A DNA stretch of 64,000 bases from an uncultured Lachnospiraceae bacterium (GCA_947650005.1 CANSTU010000010.1:1-64000), one strand, 5' to 3'; shown: positions 1 to 8,131, numbered from the stretch's first letter. Made by a program: numbers and translations. Notes: a model not told the origin generated them from the sequence alone.

Positions 1-112
1 TATTTCTACAATATAATGTAATTTGGTTAATTTATATACATTTCACAAATCTGCTTGATTACTGCAATTTGTTCTTGCAATTCGCGTCATAATCATTTGT
101 AACAGCTCCGCC

Positions 113-375
113 GCAACTTTTCCCACGCCATCCAGGATCCCGTCCGGAGAGGAACGTCCCAGGAGGAGCTGCGGAAGCCGTCCCATGTTTTTTGGCGCAT
201 TTCGCGCCATGGAGATGAGACCTGCTTCCCTGGAGAGCCTCTGCTCGAGAGGGAAGCGTCCAGGGCTCATCGCAATGTCCGGCGCGACGGCGCCAAAAAA
301 CATGGGACGGCTTCCGCAGCTCCTCCTGGGATGCTCCTCTCCGGACGGGATCCTGGATGGCGTGGGAAAAGTTGC
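113..375. repeat. Long imperfect palindrome with 86-bp inverted arms
   Basis: Bases 113-198 and 290-375 are inverted copies of each other, 86 bp each with only two mismatches, separated by a 91-nt centre. The centre is itself partly self-complementary (TCGCGCC, GATGAG and GCTTCCCT recur in inverted order), so the whole 263 nt could fold into one long hairpin. Both strands carry spurious open frames that encode the same peptide, as expected for an inverted repeat. It lies downstream of the recO terminator, outside any recognised gene. A miniature transposable element or a replication-born palindrome are both possible. No transposase is nearby. Confidence 0.85.
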
Positions 376-418
376 AGTCACCCTGTCGTGCTCTTTGCAG
401 AGAGCCTGGCGGGAAAGG

Positions 419-442
419 AAAAACAGCTGCCCTGTAGGGCAG
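419..442 (-). terminator. Rho-independent terminator after recO
   Basis: Immediately after the recO stop codon the minus strand reads CTGCCC-TACA-GGGCAG, then CTG and a TTTTT run. This is a short GC-rich stem followed by a U-tract. It ends the M16 peptidase-DUF4349-era-yqzL-recO transcription unit. Confidence 0.75.
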
Positions 443-443
443 T

Positions 444-1100
444 TTAGCTGACCGAGAACATTTCCAAAATTTCCAGGCTTTTAAACGCCGTATCCAGGGA
501 ATATTTCCGATAATTATCAGCCAGTTTTCCTAATTCCTCCAGGACCTGGCCGCTCACTGCAAAGGTATAGAGCTTTCCCAAAGGCGCGGAAACAATATGG
601 GAAACAGCATAACAGGTGGATTCCTGATATTGGGAAGCATCGGGCAGGCCCGGGAATTCGCCATTGATCACAACGGTTCTGATTTCAAATATGTAGCGTA
701 CCAGTTTCCGGGGCAGGCTGGGAACGCCGAGGGCTCGCAGGGACTGATACAATAGCTTCAAAAGCTCCCTTTCGTCGTTGTTTTCCCTGGTGCAGTAGTC
801 ACATATTTCCAGAAAATACATCCCGTAATAGGCTCCTTCATAATCCGAACGCAGATTTTCAAAATAGTTGGATATGGACGCCTCTGCCAGCGTATAGGAG
901 CTGCGCCCCGTATACATCCGAAATTCCCCAAAAGAAAAGGGGGCGGTAGGCGCCAGAAGCCTGCTGCTCTGCTTCCTGGCCCCTCTCGCAAAAGCGGATA
1001 TTTTCCCCCGCTCCCTGGTCAGAAGCACCACCCTCCTGTCATATTCCCCGATGGGTTCCGCCTTCAGTATGATCCCTGTCACTGTAAGCAAATCCTGCAT
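444..1100 (-). CDS. recO: DNA repair protein RecO
   Basis: RecO is a recombination mediator that helps load RecA on SSB-coated DNA and anneals strands in the RecFOR pathway. The 218-residue product has the N-terminal OB-fold pattern of the family (residues 1-80, with the conserved basic stretch FARGARK) followed by the helical C-terminal domain. The four-cysteine zinc motif of many RecO proteins is not evident; only a CxxC pair at residues 100-103 is seen. The ATG at 1100 is preferred over an upstream in-frame TTG at 1130, although no ideal ribosome-binding site precedes either. The 5' end overlaps the yqzL-like gene. Position after era is the usual Firmicutes order. Confidence 0.9.
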   Translation of the reverse strand: MQDLLTVTGIILKAEPIGEYDRRVVLLTRERGKISAFARGARKQSSRLLAPTAPFSFGEFRMYTGRSSYTLAEASISNYFENLRSDYEGAYYGMYFLEICDYCTRENNDERELLKLLYQSLRALGVPSLPRKLVRYIFEIRTVVINGEFPGLPDASQYQESTCYAVSHIVSAPLGKLYTFAVSGQVLEELGKLADNYRKYSLDTAFKSLEILEMFSVS

Positions 1101-1221
1101 GACTTTGTGTTCCCATTCCCTCCGTCTCAAAATCCGCAGGTTTCACCGCGGAATATCTCAAATAGTCTTCCACTTTTCCGGAAAGCGTAAATCGCTCCCA
1201 TTCGTCTTGTCCCTTTCTCAT
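1039..1221 (-). CDS. yqzL: YqzL-like small protein
   Basis: This is a 60-residue protein between era and recO, the conserved position of YqzL in Firmicutes. The segment WERFTLSGKVEDYLRY near the N-terminus matches the family pattern W-x2-F-x-x-(T/S)G-x-(I/V)-x2-YL-x-Y. The ATG at 1221 follows GAGGAC at suitable spacing. It is longer than Bacillus YqzL (under 50 residues), and its 3' end overlaps the first 62 bases of recO in another frame, which suggests translational coupling. The function of YqzL is unknown. The call rests on a short motif plus context. Confidence 0.6.
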   Translation of the reverse strand: MRKGQDEWERFTLSGKVEDYLRYSAVKPADFETEGMGTQSHAGFAYSDRDHTEGGTHRGI

Positions 1222-1264
1222 ACACTTGTCCTCTTTTGCTATGGAAATTTGCGGTAACAGCCCA

Positions 1265-1392
1265 GGCAGATTCGTACATTTACTGTACGGACATTTGAAA
1301 GCCTGACGGTTGTCATGCATCCAGCCCACCTGGCGGCGTTTTATGGTTGGATGCATAACAGTTCAGATGCGTCTGAACTGTTACAATTTGTG
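1265..1392. repeat. Two-hairpin repeat element, copy A
   Basis: This is one of two related ~130-nt elements in the window (copy B at 8270-8402). It starts with a hairpin at 1272-1290 (CGTAC-ATTTACT-GTACG), continues with a core containing CCAG-N5-CTGG and a TGCATCCA/TGGATGCA pair, and ends with a 12-bp perfect stem at 1356-1383 (TAACAGTTCAGA, loop TGCG). It fills the era-yqzL gap inside an otherwise compact operon. The first stem differs in sequence from copy B yet is paired in both, while its loop is conserved. Confidence 0.75.
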
Positions 1393-1426
1393 TGCATGAT
1401 ACTAGGTTCTGTCGTTTTTCGATCTT

Positions 1427-2374
1427 CTATTCCGCTTCTTTGGAATTATAGCCAAAATTTTTCAGAAGGAAATCGCTGTCCCTCCAATCCTTCTTCACCT
1501 TTACCCAGAGCTGAAGATTCACCTTGCATCCCAACATATCTTCGATCTCCGGCCTCGCCCTGCTGCCTATGGTCTTGAGCATCGCCCCGCCTTTTCCAAT
1601 AATGATACCCTTGTGGGAATCTTTCTCGCAGATGATGGTCGCATGAATATCCGCCATATTTTTGCGGCGCTTCATACTCTCTATGGCTACCGCAATCCCA
1701 TGGGGAATCTCATCGTCCAGGCTGCGGAGCGCCTTTTCCCGGATCAGCTCCGCCACGATCTGGCGTTCGGGCTGATCCGTCACGGTATCTTCGTCATAAA
1801 AAGGCACGCCATAGGGAAGATACTTCATGACGCAGGCTAAGAGCGTCTGCGTATTGTCCCCGGTTCTGGCGGAAAGGGGAACCACCTCCGCAAAGTCCAT
1901 TTCTTTCCGATAGGTATCGATGGCCGGAAGGATCTCTTCCTTTTTTACCGTATCTATCTTGTTGATCACTAAGATGACCGGCGTACCCGCCTTTTTCAGC
2001 TGTTCGAGGATATGGCGTTCGCCCGGCCCAATAAAGGAAACGGGTTCCACCAGCCACAGGATCACATCCACGCTTCCCAAGGTTCCCTCCGCAGCGCGGA
2101 GCATGTAATCCCCCAGGCGGTTTTTCGCCCGGTTAATGCCTGGAGTGTCCAGGAATACAATCTGCCCCTCCATCGAGGTATAAACAGCCTGTATCCGGTT
2201 CCGGGTGGTCTGCGGCCTGTGAGAAGTGATGGAAATTTTCTGGCCGACGAGCCTGTTTATGAGCGTGGATTTTCCTACATTAGGACGGCCGATCAGCGTA
2301 ACGAAACCGGATTTATAGTTTTCCGGTACTTTGTCCTTCTCCCGCTGCGCCGCGAAATATGCATCCAGATCCAT
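1427..2374 (-). CDS. era: GTPase Era
   Basis: Era is an essential Ras-like GTPase that binds 16S rRNA near its 3' end and acts in 30S subunit maturation. The 315-residue protein shows the P-loop GRPNVGKST (residues 29-37), DTPG (76-79), NKID (138-141), SAR (168-170) and a C-terminal KH domain with GKGG (260-263). The N-terminus carries about 20 extra residues before the G domain. The ATG directly follows the TAA of the upstream lipoprotein gene, whose end carries a GGGGG ribosome-binding site, so the two are coupled. The protein is full length. Confidence 0.97.
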   Translation of the reverse strand: MDLDAYFAAQREKDKVPENYKSGFVTLIGRPNVGKSTLINRLVGQKISITSHRPQTTRNRIQAVYTSMEGQIVFLDTPGINRAKNRLGDYMLRAAEGTLGSVDVILWLVEPVSFIGPGERHILEQLKKAGTPVILVINKIDTVKKEEILPAIDTYRKEMDFAEVVPLSARTGDNTQTLLACVMKYLPYGVPFYDEDTVTDQPERQIVAELIREKALRSLDDEIPHGIAVAIESMKRRKNMADIHATIICEKDSHKGIIIGKGGAMLKTIGSRARPEIEDMLGCKVNLQLWVKVKKDWRDSDFLLKNFGYNSKEAE

Positions 2375-3643
2375 TTACATCCCCCCTGTTTCCTTCTTTT
2401 CGTCCTCCGTTTGAACCAAAGACTCGTCTGCCCCAGAGACGTTGGGCGCTTCCATCACACCGTCCATCGCAGGCTCCTGGCTGGATCCATGCGTTTTGGG
2501 TGAAGCTTGGGCCCCCGCATCCGACGCTGCAGGCATTTCGGACGGGGCATGATTCATCACAAATCCCGGGCTGGGTACGTTTCCTCCGGCAGGCCCGTAC
2601 ATGCCGCTTCCCGGATACATCACCGGAGGCACATTTCTTCCGGCAGCCCCATACATGGGATGCGCCGTTGTCTGCGTTCCCCGATCCTTCCGCCTCTTTT
2701 CATTGCCTTTCTCAGCCGCCCGGACGATCAGACGTACGATGAAAGCTACCAAAGCAATGATAATCACCCAGGTAAACAGTACCGGAAGGGAAATCGCAAA
2801 TCCGATGAAAAATTCTTTCAGGCCATCGCCTACCCGATATACATTTTCGGAAAAGCCGATACGGATGCGTTCCCATGTGCCCTTTTCCACCGGCGGGGTA
2901 TATCGCTGAACTTCATTGATGCGCAAGTATACCGTGCTGTAATCCACCTGATTGTCTATAGTCCGAAGTTGTGCCTCCAGGCTTTCCAGCTGATATCTCA
3001 CATCCGTCAAGCGGCTCTCAATGGCGATGATATCCTCCATGCTTTCTGCGTTTTCCAATAGCTCCAGCAGACGGCTTTGTTCCTCCCGCAGCATCCACTT
3101 ATGGCTTTCCATGTCCACATACTGCAGCGTCACGTCCTCCACGGATTCGCTGCGGGAAAGGACGTTGGATATTTCCCCAATTTGATTGATAAAGGAATCC
3201 AGCTTTCCGGACGGGATCCGGATGGTCATGCTGCAGCCCCTGTTCCCGATACTGTTTTCATTATAGGCATCGTACTGCTCCATATATCCGCCCAGTTCCT
3301 TCACCCGGCTCGTAACCGTAGAAATCAGGGTGGGATAATCCTCCGTCTCCACATCCATATGTACATTCCGGATCAGCTTACGGCTGGAGGAAGCATCTTC
3401 GTCCACCTCAGCATTAGGAGCCTCTGCAGGAGCGGCGCCTTCTTCCGCCGCTGCCTCCCCGCTCCCGCCCGCATAAATATCACCCGTATCATAATAGGCC
3501 GTGGAGTCGTAGGACTCCGCCGCTGCCTCCATCATACTATTTTTGCTACTTCCGCCGCTGCCTCCGCAGCCTGCCAGCGTCGCTGCCAGCAGACATGCAG
3601 CAAAGGACAACGCGGTATTTCGTAACATATCCCTCTTTTTCAT
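2375..3643 (-). CDS. DUF4349-domain lipoprotein
   Basis: This predicted surface lipoprotein has 422 residues. The signal peptide ends in LAGC, a lipobox with the acylated cysteine near residue 26. A Ser/Ala/Glu-rich linker follows, then the DUF4349 domain (about residues 88-270) with a central coiled coil, one transmembrane helix (about residues 280-310), a basic stop-transfer stretch, and a long low-complexity Pro/Gly/Ala-rich tail. A lipobox plus an internal membrane helix is typical of the family, whose function is unknown. The ATG at 3643 follows GGGAGC supplied by a hairpin repeat unit. An in-frame upstream TTG (3703) runs through the repeat and is not favoured. Confidence 0.85.
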   Translation of the reverse strand: MKKRDMLRNTALSFAACLLAATLAGCGGSGGSSKNSMMEAAAESYDSTAYYDTGDIYAGGSGEAAAEEGAAPAEAPNAEVDEDASSSRKLIRNVHMDVETEDYPTLISTVTSRVKELGGYMEQYDAYNENSIGNRGCSMTIRIPSGKLDSFINQIGEISNVLSRSESVEDVTLQYVDMESHKWMLREEQSRLLELLENAESMEDIIAIESRLTDVRYQLESLEAQLRTIDNQVDYSTVYLRINEVQRYTPPVEKGTWERIRIGFSENVYRVGDGLKEFFIGFAISLPVLFTWVIIIALVAFIVRLIVRAAEKGNEKRRKDRGTQTTAHPMYGAAGRNVPPVMYPGSGMYGPAGGNVPSPGFVMNHAPSEMPAASDAGAQASPKTHGSSQEPAMDGVMEAPNVSGADESLVQTEDEKKETGGM

Positions 3644-3648
3644 ATTTG

Positions 3649-3875
3649 GCTCCCATCTGCGCGCTTTGGCGCGCATACAAATCAGATGGATTGAAAATCT
3701 CAATTTTAAATTATGCTCCCATCTATGTGCCCTAGCGCGTATACAAATCAGGAAATAAAATCAATTTTTAATCTTACTCCCATCTATACACCCTTGCATG
3801 TATACAAATCAGGAGATAAAATTCTCAATTTTCAATCTAGTTCCCCTCTTTCCGCCCTAGCGGGCACGCAAATCC
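3649..3875 (-). repeat. Four-unit hairpin/Shine-Dalgarno repeat array before the DUF4349 gene
   Basis: Four copies begin at 3649, 3715, 3776 and 3840, spaced 66, 61 and 64 nt. Read on the minus strand, each has a CTGATTTGTAT-like lead, a short stem-loop, then GATGGGAG. Stem sequences differ: GCGCGC/GCGCGC in the gene-proximal unit, ATAC-type in the third, CCGC/CGGG-type in the distal one. The proximal unit supplies the ribosome-binding site of the lipoprotein gene. The array fills the whole gap between the peptidase stop codon and that gene. A TTG frame (3764 to 3732) ends with TAG in a hairpin loop. Confidence 0.85.
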
Positions 3876-3909
3876 AGCTGATTCAGGAAAACTTTCTGTG
3901 ATGACCTTT

Positions 3910-6828
3910 TTAATATAGGTTTTCCAAATGAAGGAACAACGCCTCCTCTTCCCTGATCTTTCCCGCACTTCCCACCACGCAGAGGCAATCCGCCTCCAGG
4001 AAAGCCCGAATGTATGCGCCAAGCGAACGCACACCCGCCTCCTGTGCCGAAAGCAGCTCATCCCGTTCCCTCTGGAAGTCCTCCTGCGTTTGATTGGTGA
4101 GATAGGCGCTCATGGAGCGAAGCCCCTTCGCAGACGGGGTGAGAGGGGTATCCAGCTCACTCACAGCGCCGATAATATACTGGGTCATGGTCCTTTCATC
4201 CCCATCAAAATGCTCCACAAAATCTGCCGCCTTCTCATAGGCCTCAATCGTCCCCTTCAAGTTCGGATCACGGTAAGATACAAAATAGCTGTCTCCGCTC
4301 TTCCCAAAGGAACACATGCATCCATACGCGCCTCCCTTGACCCGGATCTCCTGCCACAGATATTCATAGCTCATCAGCACCTTCAACACCCGCAGCATTC
4401 CTGTATAGGGCAGTCCCCTGCGGATGAAATTTCCGGCCCGGCACACGTACTGTACCTGGGAAGCAGAAAGGAATCCCTCATTCTTCCTTTCCGGCCGGAT
4501 CGTAAAAGGCTTCTTTTCCACCGGTTCAACAATAAGGGAATCCACCGTTCGTCCGGCCAGCTTTTTAAATTCTTCACATCGTTCCCTGGAGCCGGTATAA
4601 TCCAGCATCAGGTTTTCCGGCCGGAACACATAACGCACCAATGCCTCCAGCTTTTCCTGAAGCTGCTCCCTACGGCTGTCATAGTTCTTCTCCAAATCGT
4701 CCACCAGGCGATAAAAGGGCATGCCATTGATCTGTTCCTGGATCGCCGCCGGCCTGGAAAAATAGGACATCGCCCTGGCTGCTGCCACAGAGTGCCCAGA
4801 GGAAATCAGATTGGACTGCAGGTGGGACTTCAGCTCCGCCAGGATCTCATACAGCCGTCTGCCGTCGTCGAACCGGGAACGCAACATGATTTCCTCCGCC
4901 AGCGCCACGGCTCGGGAAAGGTTGTCCTCCAACGTTTTCACTTTGATCTCAAAGGTCACCTTACACTGGGATAGATCCTTCGCATTGGTGAAAAAGTTGG
5001 TGACCGCCGTAATGCCGCCCGTCTCCATATTCACCTCATGAAACAGTTCCCCATAGGTGTGCGCATCCGTATCCACATATCCCAGAACCGCTTTCAGAAT
5101 CCCCAAATAGGAGAAAAGCTCCTCCGGCACCTGTCCCACATCGAACAGAAAACGAAAATAGCTGATATGGTTGGTATGAATATCATGGAACAAGACGACG
5201 GCATCCCCCATATGCTGAACCTCATTGACCAAAGGTTCCGTCTCCTTTTTGATATCCTCCCTCCGCAAAAGGGGGATAGTAGCCAGCGCTTCCTTGGTAT
5301 CAGGCGTCTCTTGATACTCCCGCAGCGCCCTGGTCTGCTCCACCACCGCCATCCGTTCCTCATCCGAAAGGCCGGCCCGGTAGGCGGCCAGCTTCCGGCG
5401 CAATTCCTCTTCCCGCTCCTCCGCCAGACCCCGTTTCGGCGCCAAGGTGAGCACGCTTTTATGGGAATTATCGATCATACATTCCCTAACCAGATTTTCA
5501 AAATAGTCCGTGTTTACCTTTTCCCGCAGATTTTTATAAGTTGCGCCCGCTTCTATATGGATAAACGGAAGCAGATCATTGTATAACCAGCTGTCCAGCA
5601 CCTGCAGGCCATACATCAGCCCTGCGGGATAGGAACCAAAATCAGCCTCCCTGTAGCGGAATTCGTAATAATTCAGCCCCGCCTTCAGCGCCTTCTTATC
5701 GATGCCTTCCCGTACCAGCCGCTCCAACTGCCCGTCCACAGCTGCCAGAAATTCTTCCCTCTGGGAAACGTTGGCATTCTTTGCCACCAGGCTGAAATAG
5801 GACTGACGGATCCCGCTTTCATAAAAGCTGTAGATATCTTTTCCGATCCCCTTATCCAGCAGCACCTGTTTCAGAGGAGCGCCCGGCGCGCTGCAGAGCG
5901 CATAATCCAATATCTGGAACGCAATATAACGTTCCCGATCCAGGCTGTCTCCCACCACCATGCTGTAGGCCAAATAGCTGTTATCCTCTTCCGGCTCGCT
6001 GTCCGTGATCGGATAGAAACGCTCCGCCTGGCTACACTTCTCAAAAGGTTTCTGAATCTCCACCTCGGAATCCACCATGAGACGGTCAAAACCGGAAAGG
6101 TACTCCCGATCCAAATAGTCCAATTTTTCCGCCATATCCATGTTTCCGTACAGATAGATATAGCTATTGGAAGGATGATAGAACTTCCGATGAAAATCCA
6201 AGAAATCTTCGTAAGTCAGCTTGGGTATCACATCCGGATCTCCTCCGGACTCCATGGAGTAGGTGGTATCCGGAAACAACGTATTCGTGATCTCCCGTTC
6301 CAGCACGTCGTCCGGAGAAGAAAATGCTCCCTTCATTTCATTATAGACGACCCCGTTGATTACAAGCTCGTCCTCCGGGTTTTCCATCTCATAGTGCCAG
6401 CCCTCCTGGAGAAAAATCTTGGGTTCCTGATAAATATTAGGATAGAATACCGCATCCAGGTAGACATGCATCAGGTTCTGGAAATCTGTGTCATTGCAGC
6501 TCGCAACCGGGTACACGGTTTTGTCCGGATAGGTCATGGCATTCAGAAAGGTATTCAAACTTCCCTTGGCCAGTTCGATAAAGGGATCTTTCACCGGAAA
6601 ATCCCTGCTGCCCTCCAGGACGGAATGTTCGATGATATGCGCCACGCCTGTACTATTTTCCGGCGGCGTCCTGAAACCGATATAGAAAACTTTGTTTTCA
6701 TCTTCATTGGACAGAAGCGCCACCCTCGCCCCGCTCTTCTTGTGCTCCAAAAGATAGCTGAGCGAATTCAAATCCTCTATCCTTCTCTTTTCTATAAGCC
6801 GATATGCGGCCACATCTTCTACTCTCAT
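3910..6828 (-). CDS. M16C-family zinc metallopeptidase (presequence-protease/falcilysin type)
   Basis: This 972-residue protein belongs to the insulinase-like M16C peptidases, which degrade short unfolded peptides in a closed chamber. The inverted zinc motif HxxEH is present as HIIEH (H64, E67, H68), with the distal ligand E164 in VVYNEMKG. The length and four-lobe architecture match PreP/Cym1-type enzymes, including the central M16C-associated region. There is no signal peptide, so it is probably cytoplasmic. The start at 6828 follows AGGAGC from a hairpin repeat unit. It is the first gene of the transcription unit that leads into era and recO. Confidence 0.93.
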   Translation of the reverse strand: MRVEDVAAYRLIEKRRIEDLNSLSYLLEHKKSGARVALLSNEDENKVFYIGFRTPPENSTGVAHIIEHSVLEGSRDFPVKDPFIELAKGSLNTFLNAMTYPDKTVYPVASCNDTDFQNLMHVYLDAVFYPNIYQEPKIFLQEGWHYEMENPEDELVINGVVYNEMKGAFSSPDDVLEREITNTLFPDTTYSMESGGDPDVIPKLTYEDFLDFHRKFYHPSNSYIYLYGNMDMAEKLDYLDREYLSGFDRLMVDSEVEIQKPFEKCSQAERFYPITDSEPEEDNSYLAYSMVVGDSLDRERYIAFQILDYALCSAPGAPLKQVLLDKGIGKDIYSFYESGIRQSYFSLVAKNANVSQREEFLAAVDGQLERLVREGIDKKALKAGLNYYEFRYREADFGSYPAGLMYGLQVLDSWLYNDLLPFIHIEAGATYKNLREKVNTDYFENLVRECMIDNSHKSVLTLAPKRGLAEEREEELRRKLAAYRAGLSDEERMAVVEQTRALREYQETPDTKEALATIPLLRREDIKKETEPLVNEVQHMGDAVVLFHDIHTNHISYFRFLFDVGQVPEELFSYLGILKAVLGYVDTDAHTYGELFHEVNMETGGITAVTNFFTNAKDLSQCKVTFEIKVKTLEDNLSRAVALAEEIMLRSRFDDGRRLYEILAELKSHLQSNLISSGHSVAAARAMSYFSRPAAIQEQINGMPFYRLVDDLEKNYDSRREQLQEKLEALVRYVFRPENLMLDYTGSRERCEEFKKLAGRTVDSLIVEPVEKKPFTIRPERKNEGFLSASQVQYVCRAGNFIRRGLPYTGMLRVLKVLMSYEYLWQEIRVKGGAYGCMCSFGKSGDSYFVSYRDPNLKGTIEAYEKAADFVEHFDGDERTMTQYIIGAVSELDTPLTPSAKGLRSMSAYLTNQTQEDFQRERDELLSAQEAGVRSLGAYIRAFLEADCLCVVGSAGKIREEEALFLHLENLY

Positions 6829-6833
6829 TTTTT

Positions 6834-7069
6834 TTGCTCCTATCTGCGCGCTTTAGCGCGCATTCAAATCAAGGAGATTGAAAGTCCCTTCTTTCAACCT
6901 TGCTCCTATCTGCGCGCTTTAGCGCGCATTCAAATCAAGGAGATTGAAAGTCCCTTCTTTCAACCTTGCTCCTATCTGCGCGCTTTAGCGCGCATTCAAA
7001 TCAGGGAGGTTGAAAGTCCCTCTTTCAACCTTGCTCCTATCTGCGCGCTCTAACGCGCATACAAATCAG
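6834..7069 (-). repeat. Four-unit hairpin/Shine-Dalgarno repeat array before the M16C peptidase gene
   Basis: Four nearly identical tandem units begin at 6834, 6900, 6966 and 7031 (66, 66 and 65 nt apart). In the sense direction each reads TTGAATGCGCGC-TAAA-GCGCGC, then AGATAGGAGC. Neighbouring units are joined by a second hairpin (TTGAAAG/CTTTCAA). The proximal unit gives the peptidase its ribosome-binding site (AGGAGC, then an A-run to the ATG). Near-identity of the inner units points to recent amplification. The 5'-most unit has diverged and carries TAG instead of TAA in the loop. Confidence 0.9.
6853..6897 (-). other. Candidate leader ORF ending in a hairpin loop
   Basis: Within the array a TTG codon at 6897 lies 5 nt after AGGAG of the second unit. 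It opens a 14-codon frame (KEGTFNLLDLNAR after the start) whose TAA stop is exactly in the loop of the next GCGCGC hairpin. The preceding unit repeats this layout (6963 to 6919). The frame preceding that stops early at TGA because of a one-base deletion. Expression is unproven; the sequence is constrained by being a repeat, so the arrangement could be incidental. Confidence 0.35.
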
Positions 7070-7070
7070 A

Positions 7071-7524
7071 GTAATCCCCTTCCCCATTTGACGGATATTC
7101 CATTCAGAAAGAAGGGACTTGCATGTCCTGATGTTTAAGTATATCACCTTTCCGGCAAATTATAAACAGGAAGTTTTGCAGTTGAATGCGGCAGTTGGAG
7201 GAACGCGTTCGACCGGTGCTAAGGACGCCAGAAAGCAAGGAAAGGCGCGGCTTGCGGCTGATATAAGGGCGATGGGATTGTTTCTAAAAACGCTTCATCC
7301 TTTGGCTGTTTCTAAAGATGGACAGACTCTGCTTGAGCCATCCCAAACGGGACTAAACTCCTCGCTCCACTCGTTAGGCAACGCCCGTTTGCAAGAAAGC
7401 TGAGTACGGCCGCCTGTGCTAAGAAGGCGGACCAGAAACAAAAGCCCGATGGGGATGCGGCATGGGCGTAAGTCCTCCTTACACCCCATGACATTTGAAA
7501 TGCTTCCACACTGCTGCAGCAGAA
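7071..7524. other. Intergenic stretch of about 450 nt with no recognised gene
   Basis: This lies between the bioY terminator and the peptidase leader. Short frames exist on both strands, none with a convincing start or a family I recognise. GC content changes sharply along it. There are small stems (for example CCGCC-N11-GGCGG near 7410-7431) and two similar motifs, GGTGCTAAGGACGCC and TGTGCTAAGAAGGCGG. It could contain a structured RNA or a decayed element; no known RNA class was recognised. Confidence 0.4.
7159..7186 (-). promoter_or_regulatory. Candidate promoter for the peptidase-era-recO unit
   Basis: The minus strand has TTCAAC, a 16-nt spacer and TATAAT, about 330 nt upstream of the peptidase start. 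This would place the hairpin array in the transcript leader. The -35 box is weak and other starts are possible. Confidence 0.4.
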
Positions 7525-7551
7525 AAGACGGCGGGAAAATCCCGCCGTCTT
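7521..7551 (-). terminator. Rho-independent terminator after bioY
   Basis: A 12-bp perfect stem (AAGACGGCGGGA, AAA/TTT loop, complementary arm) is followed on the minus strand by TTTTCT. It lies 14 nt past the bioY stop codon and separates bioY from the peptidase unit. Confidence 0.9.
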
Positions 7552-7564
7552 CATAGAAGTCATA

Positions 7565-8131
7565 TTATATTTTCTGGGCTTTCTTCTCCGACGTGGGAGC
7601 ATCTAAAAAGGAGGCCCGGTACAGCTGCTTTTTCACCTGGAGTCCCAGTACATAGGCCAGCGCTACGGAACAGATATCCTTGAGCAGATAAGGGACGGAT
7701 ACTAGCAGGGCCCCTTCCCACAGGCCCATGCCTGTGAGGACGGCGAACTGCGCCACTCCCAGTACATGGCAGACAGCCAACCCAAGGATGCCTGGCATCC
7801 ATCCTGCTGCCTTCTGCTTCATGGATGCTCCGATGCCGCATAATAGGGCCAGGAACAAAAATCCCCAGATGAATCCTCCTGTTTTTCCCACGATCACGCC
7901 CAGGCCGCCTTTCAACCCAGCAAATACGGGCACTCCCACGGCTCCCAGCAGGATATAGATCAAGGTTGCCAAGGTTCCCAGCTTGGCTCCCAGTACCGCC
8001 CCTGTGAGGGCTACCGCGAAGGTCTGCAGCGTAATCGGAACGCCAGAGGGAAGGGGAATGGAAATCTGTGCCAAAATGGCAATTACGGCTGCAAACATTC
8101 CGGTAATGATCATTTTCTTCGTTGATTTCAT
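7565..8131 (-). CDS. bioY: Biotin transporter BioY
   Basis: BioY is the membrane substrate-binding S component of an energy-coupling-factor transporter for biotin. The 188-residue protein has about six hydrophobic helices and the family signature around residues 24-50 (QISIPLPSGVPITLQTFAV, then GAVLGAKLG), plus GLKGGLGVIVGKTGG in the middle. No EcfA or EcfT genes are next to it, so it would share a module encoded elsewhere. It stands alone between its own promoter and terminator. The BirA-type operator upstream implies repression when biotin is plentiful. Confidence 0.95.
   Translation of the reverse strand: MKSTKKMIITGMFAAVIAILAQISIPLPSGVPITLQTFAVALTGAVLGAKLGTLATLIYILLGAVGVPVFAGLKGGLGVIVGKTGGFIWGFLFLALLCGIGASMKQKAAGWMPGILGLAVCHVLGVAQFAVLTGMGLWEGALLVSVPYLLKDICSVALAYVLGLQVKKQLYRASFLDAPTSEKKAQKI

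Noticed and set aside
43-451. Open frames on both strands at the left edge (112 and 88 residues)
   Set aside because: They read the two arms of the 86-bp inverted repeat and encode the same peptide; no ribosome-binding site or family pattern.
6175-7053. Plus-strand 292-residue frame ending in a 22-residue repeat
   Set aside because: It is the antisense shadow of the peptidase gene and hairpin array; the repeat peptide simply reflects the 66-nt units.
6834-7069. CRISPR array
   Set aside because: The units are contiguous 65-66 nt tandem repeats without unique spacers, and no cas genes are present.
7119-7602. Frames of 64-96 residues between the peptidase and bioY
   Set aside because: No convincing start signals or recognisable domains; they overlap one another on both strands and the bioY terminator.
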